A DNA stretch of 14,230 nt, from NCBI GenBank assembly GCA_027019685.1, contig JALUWH010000109.1, positions 1 through 14,230 of the forward strand, given 5' to 3'. Positions 1 through 8,158 of the stretch are shown in pieces. Position 1 is the stretch's first letter. Each line of letters begins with the position of its first letter. This DNA comes from Ghiorsea sp. (GTDB taxonomy: Bacteria; Pseudomonadota; Zetaproteobacteria; Mariprofundales; Mariprofundaceae). A program made the translations under genes and the position numbers. Below the pieces are notes generated by a model. It did no database searches. It saw only the letters and a list, made by a program, of their open reading frames with translations, and was not told where the DNA came from.

Positions 1-421
1 CACCACTTTCATCCAAATGTTTAAGTCCTGTTTCCCGTTCAAAAACAATCAAAGCCCCCCACCGTTTCTTAATAAGTCGATTGGTGGCTTTAACTACAGC
101 TGCAATAAGCTCATCACGAGGTGTGGCTGATACAGCAAGAGGATTGACCGCTACCCGCATCAGACCTTTACGAATTTCTGCCTGAAAAAGAACTACTAAA
201 ATGACGATAAACACCGAGAAAACTTGGTCAAATATCCACTCTACCGTTAACAAACCAAAGGTGCGTGATACCTCATACAAAACAAACATCAGCGTTAAAC
301 CAATCAACATTTGCTCTGCATGTGTACCACGAATTAAACGCAACACATAATATACCACAAGGGCAACAAGCCCAATGTCAATCAAATCAAGCAATGTTAT
401 TTGCATATTACCAATCAACAT
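1..421 (-). CDS. cdaA: Diadenylate cyclase CdaA, N-terminal 140 residues (cut by window edge)
   Basis: CdaA (DacA) is a membrane-anchored enzyme that condenses two ATP into cyclic di-AMP. The visible part starts with hydrophobic helices (LLDLIDIGLVALVVYYIL, then LIGLTLMFVLYEV and VFSVFIVILVVLFQAE), the usual three-helix anchor. It then enters the DAC domain with FQAEIRKGL, KATNRLIKKRWGALIVFERETGL and HLDESG, which match the family closely. The catalytic DGA and RHR motifs lie beyond the window, so activity cannot be judged. I chose ATG at 419-421 because a GGCAGG stretch lies about 7 nt upstream; an in-frame ATG at 404-406 is an alternative. The start overlaps the folP stop by 7 nt, indicating translational coupling at the end of the tilS-ftsH-folP operon. 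In related genomes ybbR-like and glmM genes often follow, but that is outside this window. Confidence 0.93.
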   Translation of the reverse strand, partial: MLIGNMQITLLDLIDIGLVALVVYYVLRLIRGTHAEQMLIGLTLMFVLYEVSRTFGLLTVEWIFDQVFSVFIVILVVLFQAEIRKGLMRVAVNPLAVSATPRDELIAAVVKATNRLIKKRWGALIVFERETGLKHLDESG

Positions 422-1251
422 ACGTTAACCTGCCTATAATCCGCAAGTTTGGCTGCCACCAACATGGGGTTATACTGAAACTCACAATCATGAACACGAA
501 GCATATCTGCGCCACTAAATACCCCAATTGCCGAAGCAACAGCCGTTTCCACTTCACGCTGCTGAATAGTTGAACCCGTAATTTTTCCTAAAAAAGACTT
601 GCGTGATACACCCAATAATACAGGCAAAGCAAACTTTTGTTTTATTTTATCTATATTGGCAATCAAGGTTAAATTGTCTTCAAGGTTTTTACCAAAACCA
701 ATGCCTGGATCAAGAATAATGGATGTTCGGTTAATGCCAGCCTTTAAACAGACATCAATACGCCTTTCAAAAAACTGTATGACTTCAGCAAGTACATTAT
801 CATACTTTGGTGCTTGCTGCATGGTTTCTGGTGTGCCTTGCATATGCATCAAACATACATCAGCACTTGATTCTGCTACCACAGCCAAACTATCGCTATC
901 AAATGTTAATGCGCTCACATCATTCACCAAACTGGCACCCGCTTTAATCGCCTGCCGCATGACTTCAGCTTTCATGGTATCAATAGAAATCACTATATCA
1001 TTAGGTAATGCCTGAATCACGGGAATAACACGGGCAAGTTCTTCCTCAAGACTAACAGGCTCAGCATTTGGGCGCGTTGATTCACCACCAACATCAATCA
1101 TGTCTGCACCTTGTACAAGCATGACTTCTGCCTTATGTACAAGCTCGGGTACGCTTAGGGTCGCACCATCCGAAAAAGAGTCTGGTGTGCAATTAAGCAC
1201 ACCCATCAGCCATGCAGACTGTCCTTTTTTACGATGCCAACGTGCCGTCAA
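415..1251 (-). CDS. folP: Dihydropteroate synthase
   Basis: Joins 6-hydroxymethyl-7,8-dihydropterin pyrophosphate to p-aminobenzoate to make dihydropteroate in cytosolic folate synthesis; it is the sulfonamide target. The 278 residues are the normal length for this TIM barrel. Both family signatures are present: MGVLNCTPDSFSDG at about residues 16-29 and ADMIDVGGESTRP at 49-61. Also visible are D91 in ISIDT, N110 in VNDVSA, DPGIGFGKN at 181-189, the pterin-loop lysine in GVSRKSFLG (K218) and RVHD near 252-255. The start is a TTG at 1249-1251, two bases after the ftsH stop, with an AGAGAG stretch about 6 nt upstream. No ATG or GTG precedes the first conserved motif, so TTG is the only reasonable choice. 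The ftsH-folP pairing is widespread in proteobacteria. Confidence 0.97.
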   Translation of the reverse strand: MTARWHRKKGQSAWLMGVLNCTPDSFSDGATLSVPELVHKAEVMLVQGADMIDVGGESTRPNAEPVSLEEELARVIPVIQALPNDIVISIDTMKAEVMRQAIKAGASLVNDVSALTFDSDSLAVVAESSADVCLMHMQGTPETMQQAPKYDNVLAEVIQFFERRIDVCLKAGINRTSIILDPGIGFGKNLEDNLTLIANIDKIKQKFALPVLLGVSRKSFLGKITGSTIQQREVETAVASAIGVFSGADMLRVHDCEFQYNPMLVAAKLADYRQVNVC

Positions 1252-1253
1252 GC

Positions 1254-3182
1254 TTAACTCTCTTGACCTGTCTCTTTCCCATCTTTGGGTTCATGTTTTT
1301 CTTCACCAGCATCCATAGTGATATCTTCTTCGCCTGTATCATCATTGTTACTGGAAAAAGTACTTTGATCCACAGGGCGTTGAAGTTTTTCACCTCGCAA
1401 TAAAGCAGACACTTCTTTGCCTGATAAGGTTTCATATTCCAGCAGTGCTTGGGCAATAATTTCCAATTCATCACGGTGGTCTGTTAAAATTTTACGTGCC
1501 TTTTCTTCTGCTATATCCACAAAAGCTCGAATTTCTTCATCAATAACCAGAGCTGTTGCATCAGAGACATGTTTATTTTGTGTCACTGAACGACCCAAAA
1601 ATACTTCTTCTTCATTTTCAGAAAAGCGTAAACGTCCCAAACGTTCGCTAAAACCATATTCTGTTACCATAGCTCTGGCAATTTTTGTCGCTTGCTGAAT
1701 ATCGTGTCCTGCACCCGTTGTTATATTTTCAGGGCCAAATACCAACTCTTCAGCCATGCGTCCACCAAACAATGATGCCAAACGTGATTCTAATTCAATA
1801 CGCGACTGACTCAACCTATCACGTTCTGGCAAGTTCATGGTCACACCCAAAGCACGACCACGCGGAATAATCGTCACCTTATGTAATGGGTCATGTTTAG
1901 GACTATGTATACCCACCAATGCATGACCCGCTTCATGATATGCCGTTAAAGCTTTTTCTTCATCCGTCATTGCCATAGATTTGCGCTCTGCACCCATCAT
2001 GACTTTATCTTTAGACTCTTCAAAATCTTGGTTGGTCACTTTATCGCGATTATAACGTGCCGCACTTAATGCAGCTTCGTTTACCAAGTTTGCCAAATCA
2101 GCACCAGAGAAACCAGGCGTACCTCTTGCTAAAGCTTGTACATCCACATCCGAGGATAATGGCACTTTTTTCATGTGTACTTTAAGAATCTGTACGCGAC
2201 CTGCCATATCAGGGTTACCAACAACGACTTGGCGATCAAAACGACCAGGGCGAAGCAATGCAGGGTCAAGTACATCAGGACGGTTGGTTGCAGCCACCAA
2301 AATCACACCCTCATTGGCTTCAAAACCATCCATTTCTACCAACAGTTGGTTCAAGGTTTGTTCACGTTCATCATTACCTCCACCAATGCCTGCACCACGG
2401 TGTCTGCCCATAGCATCAATTTCATCCACGAAAATAATACATGGCGAATGCTTTTTAGCTTGCTCAAACATATCACGCACGCGAGATGCACCAACACCCA
2501 CAAACATTTCTACAAAATCAGAACCTGAAATCGAAAAGAAAGGTACTTCTGCTTCACCTGCGATTGCACGGCCAAGCAATGTTTTACCTGTACCTGGAGG
2601 GCCAACCAATAAAATACCTTTAGGAATTTTACCACCCAAGCGAGTGAACTTGGTTGGATCACGCAAGAACTCAATCACTTCCGTAACTTCTTGTTTGGCT
2701 TCATCACAACCCGCCACATCTTCAAAGGTTACACGGTCTTTATGTTCAGTAAGCAATTTGGCTTTAGACTTACCAAAACCCATGGCTCCACCTTTACCGC
2801 CACCCTGCATTTGACGCATAAAGAAAATCCATACACCAATCAACAACAACATGGGGAACCATGAAATTAAAATCGTTAGGAACATAGACTCTTCACGATG
2901 CGATGCTTTCACTTCAACCTTATTATCAATCAAGCGTTGCACCAAGCTAGGGTCATCTGGCAACTCAAGCTCAAAACGTGTAATATTACCTGACATATCA
3001 CGATAATGACCCACTGCCTTTTTATCTTGGATAGTAACATCATCCACAAGCCCTTGATCTACTTTTTCAACAAAAGCAGTATAACTTAACGGCTGTGATT
3101 TACCCATTGGCGCACTGAACATATTAAAAATGCTCATCATTGTCATGCCAATTACAATCCATAAAAGTAGGTTTTTATTCAT
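1254..3182 (-). CDS. ftsH: ATP-dependent zinc metalloprotease FtsH
   Basis: Inner-membrane hexameric AAA+ protease that degrades misfolded membrane proteins and selected cytosolic regulators. At 642 residues it matches the E. coli enzyme. In order: an N-terminal transmembrane helix (about 4-22), a periplasmic domain (about 25-98), a second helix (about 100-121), a Gly-rich linker, then the AAA domain with Walker A GPPGTGKT (194-201), pore motif FVG (227-229), Walker B IIFVDEID (249-256) and the second region of homology ATNRPDVLDPALLRPGRFDR (298-317). The peptidase domain has HEAGH (416-420) and a third zinc-ligand candidate, D494 in GHDIQQAT. The acidic, disordered tail is ordinary for the family. 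The start follows the tilS stop by 15 nt. An AAGGA motif (3195-3199) overlaps the tilS stop and lies 12 nt from the ATG, slightly far. Confidence 0.99.
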   Translation of the reverse strand: MNKNLLLWIVIGMTMMSIFNMFSAPMGKSQPLSYTAFVEKVDQGLVDDVTIQDKKAVGHYRDMSGNITRFELELPDDPSLVQRLIDNKVEVKASHREESMFLTILISWFPMLLLIGVWIFFMRQMQGGGKGGAMGFGKSKAKLLTEHKDRVTFEDVAGCDEAKQEVTEVIEFLRDPTKFTRLGGKIPKGILLVGPPGTGKTLLGRAIAGEAEVPFFSISGSDFVEMFVGVGASRVRDMFEQAKKHSPCIIFVDEIDAMGRHRGAGIGGGNDEREQTLNQLLVEMDGFEANEGVILVAATNRPDVLDPALLRPGRFDRQVVVGNPDMAGRVQILKVHMKKVPLSSDVDVQALARGTPGFSGADLANLVNEAALSAARYNRDKVTNQDFEESKDKVMMGAERKSMAMTDEEKALTAYHEAGHALVGIHSPKHDPLHKVTIIPRGRALGVTMNLPERDRLSQSRIELESRLASLFGGRMAEELVFGPENITTGAGHDIQQATKIARAMVTEYGFSERLGRLRFSENEEEVFLGRSVTQNKHVSDATALVIDEEIRAFVDIAEEKARKILTDHRDELEIIAQALLEYETLSGKEVSALLRGEKLQRPVDQSTFSSNNDDTGEEDITMDAGEEKHEPKDGKETGQES

Positions 3183-3197
3183 ATTCTATCACTATCC

Positions 3198-4178
3198 TTA
3201 TGTTTCACTATTCATACATCTTTTGCGCAAACTCGCCTTTCCTTGGCAAAGTTGCAAGTCTTGTTCATGCCTATACAAACAACATCCTGACAAATTCAGC
3301 CAACCATGCCCACCCTGTTCACGCCACGTTTCAATAGCATGGATATGTCTTCTCCCCAGCACACTTCCATCAGCAAACAACATACCAACCATTTTTTGCA
3401 GTAAATAAACACGCACTGGCAAGAGCTGCTCGCACCAGTCTTGCCAATTCATTGCACATACTGCAACAGCATCTTGTTGCCATCGCTGTAAAGTCACATG
3501 TTGGGCAAGATGTTCTACCTGCCCCTGAATACGTTCAGCTTGTTTCTGCCAACGTAAAAACAGTGTGCTCGGCTCAATATCTCGTGCAGCTATGGCAGGA
3601 AACAATTTGTGTCTTATCTTATTTCGCCAAATGGTGACATCCTGATTACTTGCATCTTCGTGCCACTCTATTTGGCTGCAGATTAAGAATTGCTTAAGCC
3701 GCTCTTTAGACACCGATAACAGTGGTCGCCAAAATGTTAGCTCCTGTTGCGACCGAATACTTTTCATACCCTGACAACCTGCAACCCCAGCACCTTGCAA
3801 TAAACGCATACATACCGTTTCAGCTTGGTCTTCAGCATGATGCCCCAAAACAATATGCTTACACCCTGTTTCTTTTGCTAATCCAGCAAAAGCTTGGTAC
3901 CTATGCTTGCGTGCTTCAGCTTCAATATTGCTTTTAGCCTTGTGCGTATGCTTCAAATGAAAGCTTAATCCCCAATGCTTGGCCTGCTGTGCCAATGCCG
4001 CTGCAACCTGCCCAGACTGCTCACTCCATCCATGATCGACATGCCATAATTGAATATCAAAACCTGCATCCTGCAAAAGCAGAACAAGCGCTGTAGAGTC
4101 CAGACCTCCAGACCATGCCACAGCAATTTGTTTGGGCATGGTGTCCAACAATGGTAAATCGAATGCTCTTGTAGTCAC
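3198..4178 (-). CDS. tilS: tRNA(Ile)-lysidine synthase
   Basis: Modifies C34 of the CAU-anticodon tRNA-Ile to lysidine using ATP and lysine, so that the tRNA reads AUA. The PP-loop SGGLDST sits at 23-29, followed by HVDHG (46-50), NIEAEARKHRY (84-94), LGHHAEDQAET (111-121), GAGVAGCQGM, RPLL, HEDASN and RNKIRH (185-190), all family hallmarks. At 326 residues it lacks much of the C-terminal extension of the 432-residue E. coli enzyme, a known shorter form. The start is uncertain. GTG at 4178 has no clear Shine-Dalgarno site and lies directly after a 5-bp hairpin (TGCTT-AATA-AAGCA, 4179-4192). ATG at 4139 (313 residues), preceded by TTGGAC, may be the true start and still leaves the PP-loop intact. 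The gene follows the unknown 714-residue protein by 25 nt. Confidence 0.96.
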   Translation of the reverse strand: MTTRAFDLPLLDTMPKQIAVAWSGGLDSTALVLLLQDAGFDIQLWHVDHGWSEQSGQVAAALAQQAKHWGLSFHLKHTHKAKSNIEAEARKHRYQAFAGLAKETGCKHIVLGHHAEDQAETVCMRLLQGAGVAGCQGMKSIRSQQELTFWRPLLSVSKERLKQFLICSQIEWHEDASNQDVTIWRNKIRHKLFPAIAARDIEPSTLFLRWQKQAERIQGQVEHLAQHVTLQRWQQDAVAVCAMNWQDWCEQLLPVRVYLLQKMVGMLFADGSVLGRRHIHAIETWREQGGHGWLNLSGCCLYRHEQDLQLCQGKASLRKRCMNSET

Positions 4179-4203
4179 TGCTTAATAAAGCACTGTCTTT
4201 TAA

Positions 4204-6348
4204 CTACTTCCACCTAGGCAAACCATCATCATAAATACGCTTACCCACTACAGTTGTCATATCAATAAGCTCATACAAATCAGTATCCACACCAGCCAAT
4301 GCAGGGCGACCAGCTCGAATAAACAAATATACCTCATCATCTTGGCGAGAGCGAATACAGACCACTTTCAAACCTTCTGGCGGCAAACGAAACTCTGGCA
4401 ACACAGATTGCGCGGCTTTTGATGTTGGTCGAAACTCTTTAATCACCGCTTTATTTTGCATGGAGGCACAAAGCTCTGTTAACGCTTGGGATGTCAGGGC
4501 AAAACCATTGTTATACAAGACATATTCGGCATGCCCTGTACCACTATCCAAACTATCTACACGCACGCCGCCCAATGGGCTTTTACGCATTTTTTGGTCA
4601 CGATAAGCAATCAAACGCCCCACACCAACATCACGCACAACACCAGCATCAGCTTGTGAGACAGCCAAACTAAATGCCAAGGTATGTTTACCCAACTTGG
4701 GATGTTCATAAGTCGCAAAGTCCCAGTCACCCATCAATGCCGCACACATGGACACCGCTGGCATACTCGCTGCTGCACCTTCTTCTGTCGCTTCTTCAAA
4801 CCAGCGTTTTAACTGAACCCGCATTTCTTTACCTGCATCAATCAAGCCTTTCATACTGCCACGAAGCAAGCATCCTGATGCGGAAATTTGGTCGATATAT
4901 ACATGCTCATGCAGGCTCACCAAATCCATCACATTAGGCATAAAAGATTGACTCAAAAACTCCACGCGATTTTTAACGGTAATGGTCATACCTGCAAGGT
5001 AATCTGACCACTCGACACGCAGACACCCCTGTTTGTTTGCCAAAGATGTGCCACCATGCAGGGATTTATTTGCATCAGGCTGAAAATATACGATGTCACC
5101 ATCCATATAAGCCTTCTCAATCAAGGCATTGGCTTCCTTACCTTTTTTACCCGCAGAAATATCCGCAGTTTTATCCATCCATAATGATTCTTGTTTTCGT
5201 CTGGTGGCTTCGACTTTGACATCTTCTTCAAACACACGGAAAGCATTCAACACAACATCTTCGTGTAGCCAAGGTGAGCCTGCATTTTTCGCAGCTTTAC
5301 CACCCTCTCTTACAGCCAGTAACCAACCAGCAACGGGATGTTCTTTTTGAGCCGATTCAAGCAACCGAACCACAGCATCAGGCAATTTCTCAGGACGAGC
5401 CAAAAGTAAATCTAGCTTTTTCGCATCCAACACCCACTGCATCCACACACCTTGTTTGGTTTTCTGCGCCAATGTCCATAATGCCAAACGTGCCCAACTC
5501 CGTTTCACCATATGTTCACCCATACGGTCTTGTGCTAACAAAGGTAAGATACCTGCCTCATTCTTTGCGCCAACTTTAAGTCTAACCTCACGCATACGTG
5601 GCAATAAGTCAGGTTCTAAACCATAAGCTTTAATCATGGTTCGTGAATCAGCCAATAAATTAGCATCAGGCTGCTGATAAAAGAATGCCATGGGTGTTGC
5701 AGGAATAATCATAGTTTCATAGGTGGAAATGCGTGTCATTTCCACTGCACCATCGACAAACTTCTTCAAAAATAAACGCAGTGCCCAATCGTATAAACCA
5801 CCCAATACCGATACCATCACATGGTCATTATGATTCGCATGTTCATTGGGTAAACGCCCGATAGCATCCCGAATCAACCGCAATACCAACACATTTACAG
5901 CAGGCACCCAAGGGGCTGTATCCTCTTGGTCTTGGCGCCATGATTGCGCCCACATGTCTTGCAAAACTTTTAATAATGCCAAGCCCCCGCTTTCATCCGC
6001 ACACCAGTGATGCAATAATGTTTGCGGCAAATGAGGATACAGTGACTGCAAATGCTTCATCATTTCACGAGCAACGGGGTTCATTTTAGGCAGTTGATGT
6101 GCCGACACCCGCTGTTTATCAATCATGTATTTTACAGAATAATCATACAAACGCTTCACCGCATTATTAAATGTCGCAGACATTTGCGAATGCATCACAT
6201 AAGGCACATATTCCCGCGCATCTTCCCCTGGCACGTATAAGGGCAAACGTCGCGCATCCACACGACAACGTTTTGCAGCACTCTCACCTTGCTGCAAGAT
6301 GGGGCGATACCAACTCCAACGATAATCAAAATATTCAGGTGAAAGCAT
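4204..6348 (-). CDS. Large cytosolic protein of unknown function, first gene of the tilS-ftsH-folP-cdaA operon
   Basis: I do not recognise this 714-residue protein. It has no signal peptide and no convincing transmembrane segment, and is rich in Trp, Met and charged residues. Residues about 50-350 look mainly helical (for example around 150-200 and 280-345). A highly charged segment follows (about 370-412), then a mixed alpha/beta part (about 415-700). Within it, VYIDQISASGCLLRG (483-497), a long helix (498-519), MPAVSMCAAL (529-538) and GRLIAYRDQKMRKSPLGGVRV (577-597) follow the strand and helix order of a GGDEF or cyclase-like palm domain. The acidic catalytic residues are absent, so this would be a degenerate fold at best; it is a guess from pattern only. 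ATG at 6346-6348 is well supported by AAAGGAG 9 nt upstream. It begins the leftward operon and so may be co-expressed with ftsH. Confidence 0.9.
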   Translation of the reverse strand: MLSPEYFDYRWSWYRPILQQGESAAKRCRVDARRLPLYVPGEDAREYVPYVMHSQMSATFNNAVKRLYDYSVKYMIDKQRVSAHQLPKMNPVAREMMKHLQSLYPHLPQTLLHHWCADESGGLALLKVLQDMWAQSWRQDQEDTAPWVPAVNVLVLRLIRDAIGRLPNEHANHNDHVMVSVLGGLYDWALRLFLKKFVDGAVEMTRISTYETMIIPATPMAFFYQQPDANLLADSRTMIKAYGLEPDLLPRMREVRLKVGAKNEAGILPLLAQDRMGEHMVKRSWARLALWTLAQKTKQGVWMQWVLDAKKLDLLLARPEKLPDAVVRLLESAQKEHPVAGWLLAVREGGKAAKNAGSPWLHEDVVLNAFRVFEEDVKVEATRRKQESLWMDKTADISAGKKGKEANALIEKAYMDGDIVYFQPDANKSLHGGTSLANKQGCLRVEWSDYLAGMTITVKNRVEFLSQSFMPNVMDLVSLHEHVYIDQISASGCLLRGSMKGLIDAGKEMRVQLKRWFEEATEEGAAASMPAVSMCAALMGDWDFATYEHPKLGKHTLAFSLAVSQADAGVVRDVGVGRLIAYRDQKMRKSPLGGVRVDSLDSGTGHAEYVLYNNGFALTSQALTELCASMQNKAVIKEFRPTSKAAQSVLPEFRLPPEGLKVVCIRSRQDDEVYLFIRAGRPALAGVDTDLYELIDMTTVVGKRIYDDGLPRWK

Positions 6349-6357
6349 GGTTTTCCG

Positions 6358-6364
6358 CTCCTTT
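6358..6364 (-). promoter_or_regulatory. Strong Shine-Dalgarno site of the 714-residue protein gene
   Basis: AAAGGAG on the minus strand, 9 nt before the ATG at 6346-6348. It is the best ribosome binding site in the leftward operon and fixes the start of its first gene. Confidence 0.85.
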
Positions 6365-6449
6365 CAAACTTAACCTTAACACATACAACATTGGTTCATT
6401 GCCCATTCACAGGTAGAGTGCGCCCCTAAGTTAAGGTAAAAAACATGCA

Positions 6450-6462
6450 AAATGCAACATTT
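6450..6462. promoter_or_regulatory. Candidate metal-responsive operator (Zur-like half-sites) upstream of znuA
   Basis: A perfect 5-3-5 inverted repeat, AAATG-caa-CATTT, lies 23 bp before the znuA start. Known gammaproteobacterial Zur boxes have outer AAATG and CATTT-like arms around an AT-rich core. The arms here resemble them, but the centre is much shorter, so this is only a candidate. Zinc-repressed control would be expected from the genes it precedes. Confidence 0.3.
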
Positions 6463-6485
6463 ACAACAACCACAGGAAAAACACG

Positions 6486-7319
6486 ATGAAACTTTTTCTC
6501 ACGCTATGTCTATCTTTTATAGCACAAATACTGCTAATCACAAGCACAAATGCTGCCAATTTTCCAAGCAATGTACCTACTAAAGCTGAAACTATTATCG
6601 TGACACTACCCCCGCTTTCGGGTTTAACCACCATGTTATTGCCTGAAGTGAAAAATCAATGTTTACTCTCTGCTGGTGCTGACCCACATCATTTCCAACC
6701 CTCACCTAGGCAAGTAGACTTGATGAACCAAGGGTATTTATTAGTTCGCGCATCACGCGATGACCAAGGCTGGCCTATCCAAACCCAACCCGAACACACC
6801 TTGGATGTATCCCCCACACAAAAGCATGCTTGGCTACAATTTTCTCAAGTCAGGCATATGCTTCCTATGCTTGCCCAAGCATTGATAAAAAACTTCCCAC
6901 AATACCAACAACAAATTCAAATGCGTTTAAAACAAAAGCTACAAGAAATAACGCAACTTGAAAAAACTTGGGACAAACAATTGCAGGTTTTAAAAACGCA
7001 CGGTGTTTTTATGCAGCACCCCGCGTGGCAAGGGCTGTTTGATAACAAGAATATTCCAGTTTGGGCTGTCTTAGAATCTGAACAACATGGGCATGAACAA
7101 GGGCCAAGGCATTTGGAAGAAGCACTTTATACATTAAAGCAACATCCTTCGGCAGTGCTAATTGGTAGCACCCGCCATAGCAACCGCAGCTTAGAATGGT
7201 TAAGCAGGCACCACACGCCCCAAAAGGAAATTATCCTGTTGGATGAGTTGGGTACATGCAATCAAGCATGGGATGTACTCATGCAACACAATCTCGATAT
7301 TTTAGCAGGTAAACTGTGA
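6486..7319 (+). CDS. znuA: Periplasmic zinc-binding protein of a ZnuABC-type transporter
   Basis: Cluster A-I metal-binding protein that should capture Zn(II) in the periplasm and pass it to the ZnuB permease. An N-terminal signal peptide of about 23 residues ends at TNA-A. Likely metal ligands are in ADPHHFQPSP (H68 or H69), HAWL (H114, matching the usual DPHVWL histidine), MQHPAWQGL (H178, matching HDAF) and LLDELG (D253, matching LDPLG). ESEQHGHEQGP (197-207) matches the ESEHEPS-like segment. At 277 residues it is shorter than typical ZnuA and lacks the long His/Asp-rich loop. Zinc is inferred from similarity and from the ZnuC neighbour; manganese cannot be excluded. The stop overlaps the znuC GTG by 4 nt (GTGA). 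Confidence 0.88.
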   Translation: MKLFLTLCLSFIAQILLITSTNAANFPSNVPTKAETIIVTLPPLSGLTTMLLPEVKNQCLLSAGADPHHFQPSPRQVDLMNQGYLLVRASRDDQGWPIQTQPEHTLDVSPTQKHAWLQFSQVRHMLPMLAQALIKNFPQYQQQIQMRLKQKLQEITQLEKTWDKQLQVLKTHGVFMQHPAWQGLFDNKNIPVWAVLESEQHGHEQGPRHLEEALYTLKQHPSAVLIGSTRHSNRSLEWLSRHHTPQKEIILLDELGTCNQAWDVLMQHNLDILAGKL

Positions 7320-8158
7320 GCACCCCCATCATTAGCCTATCCCATGTCCGCTTTGGTCCTGCCAAAAAGCCTATTTTGGACAATCTATCCTTGGAAGTGC
7401 CTGCGGGTCACTTCATGGGCATTATTGGTCCCAATGGTGCAGGTAAAAGTACGCTTTTAACCATTATTGCAGGGCTGACTAAACCTGACGCAGGGCATAT
7501 CGACTTATTTGGGCGCTGTTTAAACAGCAAAACCCGCATAGCTTTGCAAAAAAGCATTGGTTATTTGCATCAAAAACATGCCAATCAACCTGACATGCCT
7601 ATGCGGGTATATGATGTGGTTGCTATGGGGCTGACCAGCTTTAACCAACCACTTTGGAATGGTTTATTCGCTGATAAACAAGCTGAAAAAGATGCTATCC
7701 AGCATGCCCTCACCTTGGTTGAAATGGATAATCATATCCAGACTGATTTTAGAAATTTATCTGGCGGGCAACAGCAGCGTGTTCGTTTGGCAAGAGCCTT
7801 GGTTCGCCAACCCAAACTCTTGCTTTTGGATGAGCCATCTGCGGCTTTAGATAGCCCACGCCAAGAAAAACTTTATAAACTACTACGTAAACTATGCGAT
7901 GAAAACAATATGACTGTATTGATGGTGGAGCATGATGTGGCTGCTATTACATCTTATGTGGATTCTGTCGCCTGTTTAAATAAACAAATGCATCACCACG
8001 CCAAAAAGGGTGAAACCATTCCTGATGAGGTATGGCGCGAAATGTATGGTGAACATGTCAATATTGTTGCCCATGATGCAAGCTGTATTGGCTGCATGCC
8101 TTCACCACAGAAGCAGTCGTCACAAGAACAACATCACCACGAGCATCATCATGATTGA
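7316..8158 (+). CDS. znuC: Zinc ABC transporter ATP-binding protein with Cys/His-rich tail
   Basis: Cytosolic ATPase that powers metal import through ZnuB. Walker A GPNGAGKST is at 38-46, the Q-loop glutamine at 86, the signature LSGGQQQRVRLARAL at 148-162, Walker B LLLLDEP at 168-174 and the switch histidine at 206 (VEHD). The C-terminal part has MHHHAKKGE (225-233) and ends with CIGC (257-260), a Gln/Ser linker and HHHEHHHD (273-280). That tail extends past the normal ABC fold and looks able to bind metal. The start is a GTG overlapping the znuA stop, implying translational coupling; the gene end overlaps znuB by 8 nt. Confidence 0.93.
   Translation: MSTPIISLSHVRFGPAKKPILDNLSLEVPAGHFMGIIGPNGAGKSTLLTIIAGLTKPDAGHIDLFGRCLNSKTRIALQKSIGYLHQKHANQPDMPMRVYDVVAMGLTSFNQPLWNGLFADKQAEKDAIQHALTLVEMDNHIQTDFRNLSGGQQQRVRLARALVRQPKLLLLDEPSAALDSPRQEKLYKLLRKLCDENNMTVLMVEHDVAAITSYVDSVACLNKQMHHHAKKGETIPDEVWREMYGEHVNIVAHDASCIGCMPSPQKQSSQEQHHHEHHHD

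Larger units (their letters stand above)
6349..6485. promoter_or_regulatory. Divergent intergenic region between the ftsH operon and the znu operon
   Basis: This 137-bp gap separates two divergently transcribed operons and should hold promoters for both. I could not find a convincing pair of -35 and -10 boxes on either strand. Two inverted repeats are visible: CCTTAAC (6374-6380) with GTTAAGG (6430-6436), 49 bp apart, and AAATG-caa-CATTT (6450-6462). The znuA Shine-Dalgarno site is AGGA at 6474-6477, 8 nt before the ATG. Confidence 0.6.

Noticed and set aside
599..1015. 138-residue open frame on the plus strand opposite folP
   Set aside because: It is antisense to conserved dihydropteroate synthase motifs and carries no family signal.
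2173..2814. 213-residue open frame on the plus strand opposite ftsH
   Set aside because: It is antisense to the AAA domain of FtsH, and its Ser/Pro/Thr-rich product is a reflection of the conserved coding strand.
4179..4192. Small hairpin TGCTT-AATA-AAGCA as a terminator between the 714-residue protein gene and tilS
   Set aside because: The stem is only 5 bp, with no adequate GC content or T-run. It is noted instead as a point against the GTG start of tilS.
8010..8150. 47-residue upstream extension of the znuB frame
   Set aside because: The extension lies inside znuC, is not membrane-like at its start, and the ATG at 8151 gives normal family length with a coupled stop-start overlap.
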